A stretch of DNA of 64,000 nt. Source: Halomicroarcula saliterrae (GTDB taxonomy: Archaea > Halobacteriota > Halobacteria > Halobacteriales > Haloarculaceae). This document shows, piece by piece, positions 24,928 to 33,500 of the stretch. Position numbers and translations under genes: made by a program. Where the stretch lies: NCBI RefSeq assembly GCF_031624395.1, contig NZ_JAMQON010000001.1:1116001-1180000 (forward strand), read 5' to 3'. The notes under the pieces were generated by a model. The model made no database searches. It was not told the DNA's origin and worked only from the letters and a program-made list of their open reading frames with translations. Within the stretch, counting starts at the first letter, position 1. Each line of letters starts with the position of its first letter.

Positions 24928-26358
24928 ATGGGTGACAAGCCTGTCGGGCCCGAGCCCACCGGCCGGAACGTCGACGGTGAGGCGCCGGTCGAGCAGCCCG
25001 AGACTGTCACCGACGAGGCCATCGTTCACGACGAGGAGACGGAACTCGAACGGACCATCGGGCTCGTCGGTGGGCTGGCAATCGGCATCGGGACGATGAT
25101 CGGGGCCGGTATCTTCGTCTTCCCCGGGCTCGCGGCCAGTACGGCCGGCCCAGCCGCCTCCTTGTCCTTTGCGATTGGGGGTGGTATCGCGCTCCTCGTC
25201 GCGCTCCCGACCGCCGAACTGGCGACCGCGATGCCACGGAGCGGCGGCGGCTACTACTTCATCTCCCGGGGTCTGGGAACCGCCGCGGGCGCTATCGTGG
25301 GCCTCGGACTGTGGCTGGGCCTGGTGTTTGCCGCCGCGTTCTACCTCGTCGGACTGGGCCACTACGCGACCGCTGTGCTGGCCGAGGCCGGCGTCGAACT
25401 GGGCGTCGACCCCGTCGTCGCTATCGGCCTGCTGTTCGGACTGGCACTGACCGCGCTGAGCATCGGCGGGACCGAGAACACCGCCAAGCTCCAGAACGGC
25501 GTCGTCGGCGCCCTCCTCGTCGTGCTGACGGTGTTTCTCACGTACGGTGTCCTCGATGCGTTCGGTGCGTTCGGCGGGCAAAACACGCCGGAAGCGTTCT
25601 TCTCACAGGGCACCTTCCCGGTGTTGACCACCGCTGCACTCGTCTTTACGTCCTATCTCGGGTTCGCACAGGTCGCGACGGTCGCCGGCGAAATCAAGGA
25701 CCCGGGTCGGAACCTCCCGCTCGCGATGATCGGCTCGGTCCTCGTCGTCACCGTGTTCTACGTCGTCACCATCTTCGTCGCGACGAGCGCCTTCGGCGCG
25801 GACCGGCTGGGCACCTTCGGCGAGACGGCCATGGTCGAGGTCGCCCGGGAGTTTCTGGGGCTGCCCGGTGCGGTCGCGATACTGTTTGCCGGCCTGCTGG
25901 CGACCTTCTCCAGCGCCAACGCCTCGATTCTCTCGGCCTCACGGGCCGTCTACGCGTTGAGTCGTGACGCCCTGCTCCCCCGGCGGGCGAGCGAAGTGAA
26001 CCTCAGGTTCGGAACGCCACACGTCGCCCTGTTCGCGGCCGGCGGACCGATTCTCGTCCTTATCGCGACCGGACGGGTCGAGCTCCTCGCGGAGGTCGCC
26101 TCCTTCCTCCACCTCGTCATGTACGGCCTCATCTGTGTCGCGCTGGTGGTGTTGCGCCGACGGAATCCGACCTGGTACACCCCGAGCTACCGGGTCCCCG
26201 GCTATCCGGCGGTCCCCGCGGTCGGAGCGGTCGCCAGCTTCGGCCTCATCGCGTTCATGCAGCCGGCCTCCATCGTCGTCGGCGCCGTTCTTATGGTCCT
26301 CTCGTATCTCTGGTACCGGTACTACGCGAGCGGTGTCACGTTGAAAGGAGCACTCTGA
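24928..26358 (+). CDS. APC-family amino acid permease
   Basis: A 476-residue transporter. After an acidic cytoplasmic N-terminus of about 40 residues, the first span carries the APC signature [19 protein letters not shown], and around 12 hydrophobic segments follow. [21 protein letters not shown] is the conserved TM3 region, and [21 protein letters not shown] gives the substrate-binding TM6 area and the [10 protein letters not shown] loop of the family. APC carriers move amino acids or polyamines with protons or sodium; the substrate here cannot be named. The downstream universal stress protein starts two bases after its stop. In many haloarchaea such permeases are paired with UspA domains, thought to regulate transport by nucleotide state. 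Confidence 0.92.
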   Translation: MGDKPVGPEPTGRNVDGEAPVEQPETVTDEAIVHDEETELERTIGLVGGLAIGIGTMIGAGIFVFPGLAASTAGPAASLSFAIGGGIALLVALPTAELATAMPRSGGGYYFISRGLGTAAGAIVGLGLWLGLVFAAAFYLVGLGHYATAVLAEAGVELGVDPVVAIGLLFGLALTALSIGGTENTAKLQNGVVGALLVVLTVFLTYGVLDAFGAFGGQNTPEAFFSQGTFPVLTTAALVFTSYLGFAQVATVAGEIKDPGRNLPLAMIGSVLVVTVFYVVTIFVATSAFGADRLGTFGETAMVEVAREFLGLPGAVAILFAGLLATFSSANASILSASRAVYALSRDALLPRRASEVNLRFGTPHVALFAAGGPILVLIATGRVELLAEVASFLHLVMYGLICVALVVLRRRNPTWYTPSYRVPGYPAVPAVGAVASFGLIAFMQPASIVVGAVLMVLSYLWYRYYASGVTLKGAL

Positions 26359-26360
26359 CT

Positions 26361-27086
26361 ATGACAGATCGACCGTGCATACTCGTCCCGATACGCGTCC
26401 TCGACGGTGAATCGATCCCCGATGGGGTACCGGAACTCCTGGCGAACGCGTACGTCGTCCTGCTCGGCTACCACGTCGTCCCGGACCAGACCGCGACGGG
26501 GCAAGCGAAGATGCAGTTCGAGGAGCGCGCCAACGCGCGACTGGACAAATACGAGTCGATACTCCGAGACGCTGGCGCGACTGTCGAGCGACGGCTGGTG
26601 TTCACGCACGACGGCCAGAAGACGCTCGACAGGATAAGCGACGAACACGACTGCCTGGCTGTCCTGGTTCCGAACGGGACCAGACCGCCGGAGGAGGTCC
26701 TCGTCGCGGTCCGGGGCACTGCCGGCGTGAGTCGAATCGCGGAGGCGGTCGCCGGACTGTTCAGTTCGACGGACGTCGCCGTGACGCTGTATCACGTCAC
26801 AGAGACGAACGAGACCGACGACGATATCGAGACGTTCCTGAACGGGGTGAGAGACCGGATGACGGAGCTTGGGATGGACGCGTCGGCCGTCGACACGCGA
26901 ACCGATACCGAACAGAAACGGCTGGGGGCGATTGCAACGGCGGCCGAGGAGTACGACGCCCTCGTGATGGGTGAATCGGACCCGTCACTGACGACGTTCG
27001 TCTTCGGGATGCCGGCCGAGCAGATCGCCGACAGGTTTCACGGGCCGGTGTTCGTGGTCCAGCGCGAGGCGAGCGAGTCGTCCTGA
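26361..27086 (+). CDS. Universal stress protein (UspA family), permease-linked
   Basis: A 241-residue cytoplasmic protein with two Usp-like halves. The first starts PCILVPIRVLDGESIPDG and ends in a strand CLAVLVPNGTRP. The second starts VAVTLYHVTETNETDD and ends TFVFGMPAEQIADRFHGPVFVVQ, which has the typical C-terminal strand; the canonical GxxGxxS ATP-binding loop is degenerate (MGESDPSLTTFVFG). It begins two bases after the APC permease stop, so the two are one operon and probably coupled translationally. A regulatory role on the permease is inferred from linkage and from known APC-Usp fusions. Confidence 0.87.
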   Translation: MTDRPCILVPIRVLDGESIPDGVPELLANAYVVLLGYHVVPDQTATGQAKMQFEERANARLDKYESILRDAGATVERRLVFTHDGQKTLDRISDEHDCLAVLVPNGTRPPEEVLVAVRGTAGVSRIAEAVAGLFSSTDVAVTLYHVTETNETDDDIETFLNGVRDRMTELGMDASAVDTRTDTEQKRLGAIATAAEEYDALVMGESDPSLTTFVFGMPAEQIADRFHGPVFVVQREASESS

Positions 27087-27091
27087 GAGCG

Positions 27092-28015
27092 CTACGTCCG
27101 ACTGAGTGTCGCCACGGTCGTCTCGGCGCCGTCCGTGAGTGTTACGAGCCCGTCGGCCTCCAGGTCCGAGAGCAACCCCCGCAGCCACTCCCGGCCGTGC
27201 TCGCCGTCGGGCGCGTAGTCGACGCGAATCCGCGGCCCCAGTTCGTCGAGCGCGAGCTCGTCGTATTCGTTGAGCACGCTGATGACCCGCCCCCGCATCT
27301 GCCGGCGGGACCCCTCGAACTCGGGCTGGGTCGGCACGTCCGGCGCGGTGAAATCGCCAGTCTGGTAGGCGTGACACCACTCCCGCCACGGGCACTGCGC
27401 GCCGTCGCAGTCGGGCGTCTTCTCGCAGGCGACGCCGCCCAGTTCCATGATGGCGTTGTTCCACACCTCGGACTCGCCCGCGGGCATGAGCCGCTGTGCC
27501 GTCTCCTCGAAGGCCGCGTCGTCGTCGGGCACGTCGAAGGCCCGGTAGAGCACCCGCTTGACGTTGGTATCGACGACGGCGTTCCCGTTGTTGAACGCGA
27601 AGGAAGCGACGGCGTTGGCCGTGTAGGGGCCGACGCCCATCAGCTCCGAGAGGCCGTCGGGGTCACGGGGCCACTCGCCGCCGAACTCGTCGGTCACCTG
27701 GCGGGCCGCCTCGTGGAGGTACTTCGCGCGGTTGTTGTACCCCAGAGAGTGGTCCGTCCAGAAGCCGACCACGTCGCCGCGGTCGGCCGCCGCGAGGTCC
27801 GCGACTGCGGGCCACCGCTCCAGGAAGTCCTCCCAAGCCGCGACGACGCGGTCGAGCTGGGTCTGCTGGCTCATCACCTCAGAGACGAGAATCCCGTAGG
27901 GGTCCTCGGTGCGGCGCCACGGGTAGTCGCGGTGGTCGGCCTCGTACCAGTCGACGAGGGCGTTCTGGACCGATTGTACGTCGTTCGGGAGGTACTCCCC
28001 CGACTGGTCGCTCAT
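27092..28015 (-). CDS. mutY: A/G-specific adenine glycosylase MutY
   Basis: A 307-residue base-excision enzyme. The start MSDQSGEYLPNDVQSVQNAL is followed by YPWRRTEDPYGILVSEVMSQQTQ, the family's opening catalytic segment containing the Glu of SEVMSQQT. The helix-hairpin-helix is LMGVGPYTANAVASFAF, and the catalytic Asp lies in VVDTNVKRV. The Fe-S cysteines read C-x5-C-x4-C-x5-C (CEKTPDCDGAQCPWREWC) rather than the textbook CX6CX2CX5C. The MutT-like C-terminal domain of bacterial MutY is missing and replaced by a short winged-helix-like tail. MutY removes A mispaired with 8-oxoG. It is convergent with the Usp gene. Confidence 0.92.
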   Translation of the reverse strand: MSDQSGEYLPNDVQSVQNALVDWYEADHRDYPWRRTEDPYGILVSEVMSQQTQLDRVVAAWEDFLERWPAVADLAAADRGDVVGFWTDHSLGYNNRAKYLHEAARQVTDEFGGEWPRDPDGLSELMGVGPYTANAVASFAFNNGNAVVDTNVKRVLYRAFDVPDDDAAFEETAQRLMPAGESEVWNNAIMELGGVACEKTPDCDGAQCPWREWCHAYQTGDFTAPDVPTQPEFEGSRRQMRGRVISVLNEYDELALDELGPRIRVDYAPDGEHGREWLRGLLSDLEADGLVTLTDGAETTVATLSRT

Positions 28016-28161
28016 TGTCGGCCCTTTGGCTCTCCGTGATTTGTGTGTGGTGATTGTAGTCGAGGCGAGCGTGTTCGTTTCCTCCGGGAGGGTCGGGGAC
28101 AGCCGGAGAGCCTCCCACTCTGGACTCTCGTCGACGGGCACGGACGCTAGTCGCAAGTCCC

Positions 28162-28167
28162 TTTTAC
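28162..28167 (+). promoter_or_regulatory. TATA-like element before the 28189 gene
   Basis: TTTTAC is centred 25 bases upstream of the ATG at 28189, the only AT-rich spot nearby, suggesting a leaderless transcript. Confidence 0.45.
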
Positions 28168-28188
28168 GGGCTGGCCGTTCCGACGGGT

Positions 28189-28518
28189 ATGACCCTCGAC
28201 GAACTGCAAGACGAGATGCAGGACCGGTACGACGACCTCGACGACGAGCTCTCGGTGTCGCTGGACCGCGAGACCCGCAACGAGCTGTCGATGCTGTCGG
28301 TCGCGCTCGACCCCGATGACGCCGACGAACTCGTCCGCCGGGCGATTCACATGCTGTTTCAGTCCACCGTCGAGCGGGGGACCCTCGACTTCCACCTCCG
28401 GTCGGGCTACGACTGTACGTACGACGAGTATCTGTCGGGGATGACCTTCGACGAGATGACGGGCGGCAACCAGTTCCCGCAGGCGACGGACAACGACGAC
28501 CGGCGCTACCAGTTCTAG
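28189..28518 (+). CDS. Conserved haloarchaeal hypothetical protein (109 aa)
   Basis: An acidic, mostly helical protein: MTLDELQDEMQDRYDDLDDE at the start, a helical core RNELSMLSVALDPDDADELV and AIHMLFQSTVERGTLDFHL, and a tail EYLSGMTFDEMTGG. No membrane segment, metal site or catalytic motif is visible. The DADELVRRAIHMLFQ segment resembles ribbon-helix-helix or dimerisation helices but is not decisive. It converges on the MgtC/DUF4010 gene with a four-base overlap of the two stops. I do not recognise the family. Confidence 0.72.
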   Translation: MTLDELQDEMQDRYDDLDDELSVSLDRETRNELSMLSVALDPDDADELVRRAIHMLFQSTVERGTLDFHLRSGYDCTYDEYLSGMTFDEMTGGNQFPQATDNDDRRYQF

Positions 28519-29783
28519 ACGAGGAGGGCGACGGCAAGCAGGCTCGCCCCGCCGAGGACGACGGAGCTCCAGAGGGCGACGCGACCGGCGAAGCTCCGGT
28601 CCGGACCCGGGGCCGTCAGCGCCGCTTTGACGACGATACTGGCCGCCGTGGCCAGTAGAATAGCGACCATCGCCGTCGGCTCGTCGATAGCGCCACCGCG
28701 GTACAGTAACACGGCCGAGGTGGTCGCGCCCGCGCTCGACACCAGCCCGCTGAGGGCCGACGTGACGTACAGCCCGGCCGTTCCAAAGCGCGCGTTGGCG
28801 AAGCCGCCGACGACGACGACGAGCAGGAACACGCCGCCGAAACCGAGCACGTTCCGCAGCGAGAACGGGCTCTTCAGGTCTATCTCGATATCTTCCGACC
28901 AGTCGGCGGTGTGGGCCGCCACGGCGACGCTCCCGACGATGACCGCCGCGAGCGGGAGCAGCGGCGACAGCAGGATTCCGCTCTCGACGGTGAAGAGGAC
29001 GGTAATCAGGAGATTCCGGAGCGCCATCGCGGCGTCGGCGAGCAGGATGGCGGCGACGGCGTAGGACGACGCGGCGGGCTGTTGTCGCACGTGGTCTATC
29101 ATCGTCCCGACGACCGCCGTCGAGGACGCGAGCCCGCCGAAGAAGCCGGTGACAGCGATGCCCTTGCCGCCGTAGGCCTGCACGATGGCGTAGTTGACGA
29201 AGCCGATGCCGGCGACGAACACCACCATCAGCCAGACGACCCGCAGTTCGAGCGAGATGCCGAGTAGATCGCCCGGTAGCGCCACCGGTTCGGCGGGCAA
29301 CAGCGGGTAGATGACGAAGGCGAGGATGGCGAACTCCGTTCCGGACCGGAGCTCCTGTTTGCTGAGTCCCCACGCGAAGCTGTGGAGTTCGCGTTTCAGG
29401 ACGAGCAACAGCGACGAGAAGACGGCGACGGTCACTCCTTCGAGGATGTACCCCGCCGCCACCACGGCGCCGACGCCGTAGGCGACCAGCAGCGAGACCG
29501 ACGTGGTCAGCGAGAGCGTCGCCCGCTCTTGGCGCAGACCCTGGACCGCGAGCAGAATCCCCTGGACGATGACCAGCACCCCGCCGACGACGACCAGGGA
29601 GTCGCGTCCAGTGACGGTGAAGACAGCGGCCAGCAAGCTGACCAGCGCGAAGGTCCTGATGCCCGCGGACTTCTGGGACCACTCGCGCTCGAGGCCGAGG
29701 AACATCCCGAGCGCCCCTGCAAGCAGGATGCGCAGGACCCCGGTGTCTATCGGATACGTCGCGAGCTGTAGGTATATTGTCAC
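28515..29783 (-). CDS. MgtC/SapB and DUF4010 membrane protein
   Basis: A 422-residue polytopic membrane protein with about 12 spans. The N-terminal MgtC/SapB domain (residues 1-130) begins with LRILLAGALGMFLGLEREWSQ and continues KSAGIRTFALVSLLAAVF, the conserved GLERE.....AGIRT motif. The C-terminal DUF4010 part (about 175-422) has FVNYAIVQAYGGKGIAVTGFFGGLASSTAV, given here by its core GFFGGLASSTAV, and GLYVTSALSGLVSSAGAT, an internal repeat of the same motif. MgtC domains are associated with magnesium stress and virulence in bacteria but the molecular role is debated. The gene converges on the 28189 gene and diverges from the AI-2E transporter. Confidence 0.9.
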   Translation of the reverse strand: MTIYLQLATYPIDTGVLRILLAGALGMFLGLEREWSQKSAGIRTFALVSLLAAVFTVTGRDSLVVVGGVLVIVQGILLAVQGLRQERATLSLTTSVSLLVAYGVGAVVAAGYILEGVTVAVFSSLLLVLKRELHSFAWGLSKQELRSGTEFAILAFVIYPLLPAEPVALPGDLLGISLELRVVWLMVVFVAGIGFVNYAIVQAYGGKGIAVTGFFGGLASSTAVVGTMIDHVRQQPAASSYAVAAILLADAAMALRNLLITVLFTVESGILLSPLLPLAAVIVGSVAVAAHTADWSEDIEIDLKSPFSLRNVLGFGGVFLLVVVVGGFANARFGTAGLYVTSALSGLVSSAGATTSAVLLYRGGAIDEPTAMVAILLATAASIVVKAALTAPGPDRSFAGRVALWSSVVLGGASLLAVALLV

Positions 29784-29863
29784 GTTCTCGCTACGCCCCG
29801 GAACGGCCTAATACTGCGGGACGACGAGGTAGCTTTTTCAGGTACCCTGTGATAGCCAGATGC

Positions 29864-31111
29864 ATGGCACAGTACGACGTGGATATCAACTGGCCGCGGG
29901 CCTTCTGGATCGGGTTTGGCCTCGTGCTGGCAGCCACGTTGCTGTATGTCGTGTACTCCTTTATCGGAACGTTCGTCTTCGGAATATTCCTGTACTACGC
30001 GACCCGCCCGCTCTACCGGCGGGTGTATCGCCGGGTCCGACAGCGGTCGGTGGCGGCGCTGCTGTCGCTGTTCCTGCTCGCCCTGCCCGTGCTCGTCCTG
30101 CTGTACTACACCATCGCAATCGCCGTACAGGAGTTCAGTCAGTTCGCCGAGACGACCGACCTCGGCCCGTACGCCGCGGCAGTGGAACCGTACATCAACG
30201 TCTCCGAAATCGTCCAGAACCCCCAGACGCTGCTATCGGACGCCACCGGTCCCGAGACAGTCGTGACCACGCTCGGGCAGTTCGTCGGCTATCTGGGCGT
30301 CATCGGGACCGGCCTTATCCACGCGTTCGTCATGTTCGCGCTGGCGTTCTACCTGCTCCGTGACGGCCCGCGACTCGCCGAGTGGGTGAAGGGCTTTCTC
30401 GACCACCGCGGTGTCCTCGACCGGTACTTCCACGAGGTCGACAGGAGCTTCCACAAGGTGTTCTACGGGAACATACTCAACGCCATCGTCACCGGAGCTA
30501 TCGGTGCACTCGCGTTCAGCGTCGTCGACTTCGTCGCGCCGACGGGGCTCGCGGTCCCGTATCCGGCTCTGACCGGACTGCTCGCGGGGGCCGCGAGCCT
30601 CATTCCGATTATCGGGATGAAGATCGTCTACGTCCCGATGGCGCTGTATCTCGCCGTCGACGCGGGGCTGGACGGCGGCGACTGGTGGTTCGTCGCGCTC
30701 TTCGTCGGCGTCGCGTTCGTCATCGTGGACACGATTCCGGACCTGGTCGTCAGGCCGTACGTCTCCGGCGGCGGCTCGCTCTCGTTCGGTCCCTTCGGTT
30801 CGAGCCGGGCCGAACCCGAGCCCGAGCGCAACACCGGGCTCCACACGGGGACACTCATGTTCGCGTACGTTCTGGGCCCGTTCCTCTTTGGCTGGTACGG
30901 GCTCTTTCTGGCTCCGATGATACTGGTGCTCGTCGTCCACTTCGCGCGGTTCGTCCTCCCGGTCATCGTCAGGGGCGAATCCCAACCGAGCACTGTCGAC
31001 CCGACGAACCTGGTCGGTGAGGAAGTGGGCGACCCGGAGATAGATAGCGCGACAGAGCGGCCACGGGGCGAGGAGGGCGCACCGGCTCCCGGAGCGGAAG
31101 ACCCCGGCTAG
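29864..31111 (+). CDS. AI-2E-family transporter (PerM-like membrane protein)
   Basis: A 415-residue protein starting MAQYDVDINWPRAFWIGFG. Spans include LVLAATLLYVVYSFIGTFVF, AALLSLFLLALPVLVLLYY and, in the second half, the paired helices of the family core (GAIGALAFSVVDFVAPTGLA, TGLLAGAASLIPIIGMKIVY). LIHAFVMFALAFYLLRDGP and the YPALTGLLAGAASLIPIIG segment are landmarks of AI-2E/PerM exporters. Members include Na+/H+ antiporters and possible signal exporters, so AI-2 transport should not be assumed. The start at 29864 follows the mature N-terminal pattern; an ATG 29 codons upstream overlaps the MgtC gene. Its 3' end overlaps the PadR gene stop by four bases. Confidence 0.88.
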   Translation: MAQYDVDINWPRAFWIGFGLVLAATLLYVVYSFIGTFVFGIFLYYATRPLYRRVYRRVRQRSVAALLSLFLLALPVLVLLYYTIAIAVQEFSQFAETTDLGPYAAAVEPYINVSEIVQNPQTLLSDATGPETVVTTLGQFVGYLGVIGTGLIHAFVMFALAFYLLRDGPRLAEWVKGFLDHRGVLDRYFHEVDRSFHKVFYGNILNAIVTGAIGALAFSVVDFVAPTGLAVPYPALTGLLAGAASLIPIIGMKIVYVPMALYLAVDAGLDGGDWWFVALFVGVAFVIVDTIPDLVVRPYVSGGGSLSFGPFGSSRAEPEPERNTGLHTGTLMFAYVLGPFLFGWYGLFLAPMILVLVVHFARFVLPVIVRGESQPSTVDPTNLVGEEVGDPEIDSATERPRGEEGAPAPGAEDPG

Positions 31112-31395
31112 GCGTCCGCTTCGATGTCGACGTACTGGTTCTCCCAGGACCGTCTCGCGTCGAGTTCGCGGCGACCGCGTCGAGTCAGCGTGTAGAAGTT
31201 GGTCCGTCGGTCGCGCTGCCCCTTCTCGACGAGTCCCTTATCGACCAGGGTATCGAGGTTCGGATAGAGCCGCCCGTGATGGATCTCCTTCTCGTAGTAC
31301 GCCTCGAGTTCCTCCTTTATTGCGAGCCCGTGTGGCTCCTCGTGCCCCGAGATAACGTAGAGGAGGTCCCGTTGAAACCCTGTCAGATCGTACAT
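31108..31395 (-). CDS. PadR-family transcriptional regulator
   Basis: A 95-residue winged-helix protein: MYDLTGFQRDLLYVISGHEE at the start, then PHGLAIKEELEAYYEKEIHHGRLYPNLDTLVDKGLVEKG, with the diagnostic YPNLDTLVDKGLVEK recognition segment and wing RTNFYTLTRRGRREL. It lacks the C-terminal dimerisation helix of classical two-domain PadR, so it is the short PadR-s2 type. PadR proteins repress stress or efflux genes and often their own. Two candidate TATA runs on the minus strand (31420-31411 and 31440-31431) lie upstream. Convergence with the AI-2E transporter gives no clear target. Confidence 0.88.
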   Translation of the reverse strand: MYDLTGFQRDLLYVISGHEEPHGLAIKEELEAYYEKEIHHGRLYPNLDTLVDKGLVEKGQRDRRTNFYTLTRRGRRELDARRSWENQYVDIEADA

Positions 31396-31606
31396 CTTCT
31401 GTACCTGTTCACATATAAGGGACCGAACCAGTTAAATATGTCGGATGAAAGAACATCGGCCATCGGATAGTGATACAGAACACTCACAGAGCTCCCGATA
31501 AGCCATTCTCTGAGATATAATCCAGCTGGAAGGATACATCAGCTTCTCGTCATACCCCGGACAGTAGCGCCGGTGACAGTATCTATCGTCGTTACCAACT
31601 GTTGCT

Positions 31607-31880
31607 ATGCCGGAAGAAACACTGTTGGAGACTGGACAGCTGATGGGACGTGACGCAGTGGCCGAGTACCTCCGTACGCTGGCGGACTCGCTCGAAGCCG
31701 ACTCCGGCGTGACTCTGCGCGCGGGCGAGCAGTCGGTGACGCTCACCCCGCCGGTGAGGTCGAGTTTGAGGTCAAGGCCGACGCGAAGGGTCGACTGACG
31801 GCGACGGGGAACTGAGCATCGAAGTCGAGCTGGAATGGCCGGAAAACGCCGGCCAGAGCGGCAGCTTCTCCATCGAGTAA
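31607..31880 (+). pseudogene. Amphi-Trp-domain gene broken by two -1 frameshifts
   Basis: An amphi-Trp-family protein of about 90 residues can be followed only by changing frame twice. Frame 1 (from ATG 31607) gives MPEETLLETGQLMGRDAVAE and then LRTLADSLEADSGVTLRAGEQSVTL. After the run cccc at about 31747-31750 the sense continues one base early as GEVEFEVKADAKGRLTATG. After the run gggg at about 31806-31809 it again continues one base early as ELSIEVELEWPENAG, ending at TAA 31880 with the expected ELEW signature. Adding one C and one G restores a single frame. It is either a decayed gene or a pair of homopolymer errors in the assembly. Amphi-Trp proteins are small haloarchaeal proteins of unknown function. 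Confidence 0.85.
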
Positions 31881-31948
31881 CACCACACTCTGCCGTTTCG
31901 AGCGCGGCTATCGCTGTCCGTCGAGTACTTTTCAGCGAAGTAAGTGGA

Positions 31949-31975
31949 AAGCGGCCGCCGAAAATGCGGCCGCTT
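31949..31975. repeat. Hairpin 1: 10-bp perfect stem, 7-base loop
   Basis: AAGCGGCCGC at 31949-31958 pairs with GCGGCCGCTT at 31966-31975 around CGAAAAT. It is not followed by a clear T run in either direction, so it is not a simple terminator. Confidence 0.85.
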
Positions 31976-31997
31976 GCCGCCCTGAATTGGTCCCCGC

Positions 31998-32027
31998 TGA
32001 CGCTTCGGCCCTCCAAGCGAAGCGTCA
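31998..32027. repeat. Hairpin 2: 10-bp perfect stem, 10-base loop
   Basis: TGACGCTTCG at 31998-32007 pairs with CGAAGCGTCA at 32018-32027. It lies 22 bases after hairpin 1, so the two form a tandem structured element. Confidence 0.85.
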
Positions 32028-32250
32028 TCGGAAAGAAAGTGAGTGAGTTACTTAAAAGTACCGGCACTCCGGCGATATGGTAGCTACTTGAAACGTATAG
32101 GTCACACAGCCGGGCCCCGTATTCAACGGGCTGGTAGACAGGCCAACGCTGCTGACGAGCGTCTCGCGACTGTTCGTGGCGTTCCTTCGACGGTCCGGCA
32201 GTCGCCGTGGCTCCGACGCGAGTGGGTGCGGTCGGTAAAACGGACGACGG

Positions 32251-32538
32251 TCAGCGGTTCTCGCGCTGCTCCACTTTGTTCAGCTCGATGAGGAGCCGGA
32301 ACGTCGCCTTCACCAGATTGGCGTCGACGTCGAACCGCTCCGCGTTCTCGCCCGCGCGGTCCATGACGGCCTGCTCCTGTGACTCGTCGGTCGTCGGCAG
32401 CCCCTGCTCTTCTTTGACCTCTGCGATGGTATCTGCCACGTAGGTTCGCTGGGCTATCTTCTCGACGATTTCGCGGTCGATGGTGCGTATCTCTTCGCGC
32501 AGTTCGTCCAGTGACATCTCCTCGGGGTTCGAGCTCAT
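32251..32538 (-). CDS. Chorismate mutase (AroQ class)
   Basis: A 95-residue all-helical enzyme converting chorismate to prephenate on the way to Phe and Tyr. MSSNPEEMSLDELREEIRTI is followed by DREIVEKIAQRTYVADTIAEVK, with the active-site Arg and Lys residues of the AroQ fold, and the C-terminal helix VKATFRLLIELNKVEQ. The start is fixed by a four-base ATGA overlap (32535-32538) with the shikimate kinase stop. The pair is translationally coupled, placing the final chorismate step beside an earlier one. Confidence 0.93.
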   Translation of the reverse strand: MSSNPEEMSLDELREEIRTIDREIVEKIAQRTYVADTIAEVKEEQGLPTTDESQEQAVMDRAGENAERFDVDANLVKATFRLLIELNKVEQRENR

Positions 32539-33407
32539 TCTATCTGTGTTCCCTCGGTTTGCGTGGTCGTCAGCAGCGTCTTGCCGGGCCGTTCGTCCCA
32601 GTACTCCTTGACCTGTTCCAGCGCCGCGCGCTCGCCGACGGCGGTAAACGAGGGGCCGGTTCCCGACAGCGAGACGCCCTCGACCTGCGAGATACCCTCG
32701 ACAATCGGTTCGGTGTCGAAGCCAAGCGCCGCACAGAACGCCAGCCCGTTGACCGTCATCGCCCGCTGGTAGTCGCCGTCGAGGGCCAGTTCCTCCACGA
32801 GGCGTGCCATGGGCGCGATCTGCCGACAGCGCGTGACGTCCGCGTCGGCGGAGAACGACTGCTCCGGCGGGGTCCACACCAGCACGTCCCAGTCGACGGT
32901 CTCGCGTGCGAGGAGGTCGTCACTCTCGTTGTCGGTGACGGTGACGCCGCCGAGCATCGACGCCGACGCGTCGTCGAACGCCCCCGTTATCGTGACGCCC
33001 ACGTCGCGCGCGGCCATCACGCCCAGTCGCGCCATGTCCTCGCGGGTCATCCGGTCGGTGGCGGAGAGCGCGTCGAGCGTCGCCATCACGGTCGCGTTGG
33101 CCGCCGCGCTCGAACTCTTCAGCCCGGAGGCCATCGGCACTTCGCTCTCCGTGCGGACGTGTCCGCCGGAGACGGCCGGCATCCCCACCGCCCCGCCGTG
33201 GGCATCGATGACGAACTCGACGCACCGTTCGACGAGGCGGGTGTCCGCGTCCGGCGCGCCGGCGACCTCGCCGGTCACGGCCTCGTTCTCCGTCGACAGC
33301 GTCACCGTCGCCGTGGTGTACTCGTCGATAGCGAACGCCGACCCGCGGCCCGTCGCCAGCGCGTTCAGGACCGTCCCCGCGGCCGGCGCGCGTGCTGTGC
33401 CTTCCAT
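32535..33407 (-). CDS. Shikimate kinase, archaeal GHMP type
   Basis: A 290-residue GHMP-superfamily kinase, unrelated to bacterial AroK. MEGTARAPAAGTVLNALATG and the ATP-binding loop VPMASGLKSSSAAANA (about residues 90-104) identify it; TITGAFDDASASMLGGVTVTDN is motif 2 and GVSLSGTGPSFTAVGE the C-terminal motif 3. It phosphorylates shikimate in the chorismate pathway. Its stop overlaps the chorismate mutase start (ATGA), giving a two-gene aromatic-pathway operon. The next gene upstream (33501) is divergent, so the promoter lies in the 93-base gap. Confidence 0.93.
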   Translation of the reverse strand: MEGTARAPAAGTVLNALATGRGSAFAIDEYTTATVTLSTENEAVTGEVAGAPDADTRLVERCVEFVIDAHGGAVGMPAVSGGHVRTESEVPMASGLKSSSAAANATVMATLDALSATDRMTREDMARLGVMAARDVGVTITGAFDDASASMLGGVTVTDNESDDLLARETVDWDVLVWTPPEQSFSADADVTRCRQIAPMARLVEELALDGDYQRAMTVNGLAFCAALGFDTEPIVEGISQVEGVSLSGTGPSFTAVGERAALEQVKEYWDERPGKTLLTTTQTEGTQIE

Positions 33408-33500
33408 CGCTCATCTCTCCCGCCCGCCGGTATTTACCATCTGCGGAAACGGCGACCGGGACAACGCGCCGCTTTTGCACTCGGACCCACTACGGCGCCT

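Larger units (their letters stand above)
31881..32250. other. Gene-free 370-base stretch with two strong hairpins
   Basis: No convincing gene. Its first 150 bases hold two back-to-back inverted repeats (annotated separately), and an AT-rich patch (ttacttaaaagta, about 32047-32059) follows. The remainder has lower coding bias than its surroundings; no tRNA, transposase remnant or known RNA was recognised. Confidence 0.6.

Noticed and set aside
29864-31111. Autoinducer-2 exporter
   Set aside because: The AI-2E family name does not prove this substrate; there is no luxS-like context, so only family membership is claimed.
31432-32067. 211-residue minus-strand frame over the amphi-Trp remnant
   Set aside because: It runs antisense to recognisable amphi-Trp sequence and has no conserved features.
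31881-32250. tRNA or other known RNA gene
   Set aside because: No cloverleaf, no T-loop GTTCGAA-type motif and no CCA-adjacent acceptor stem were found.
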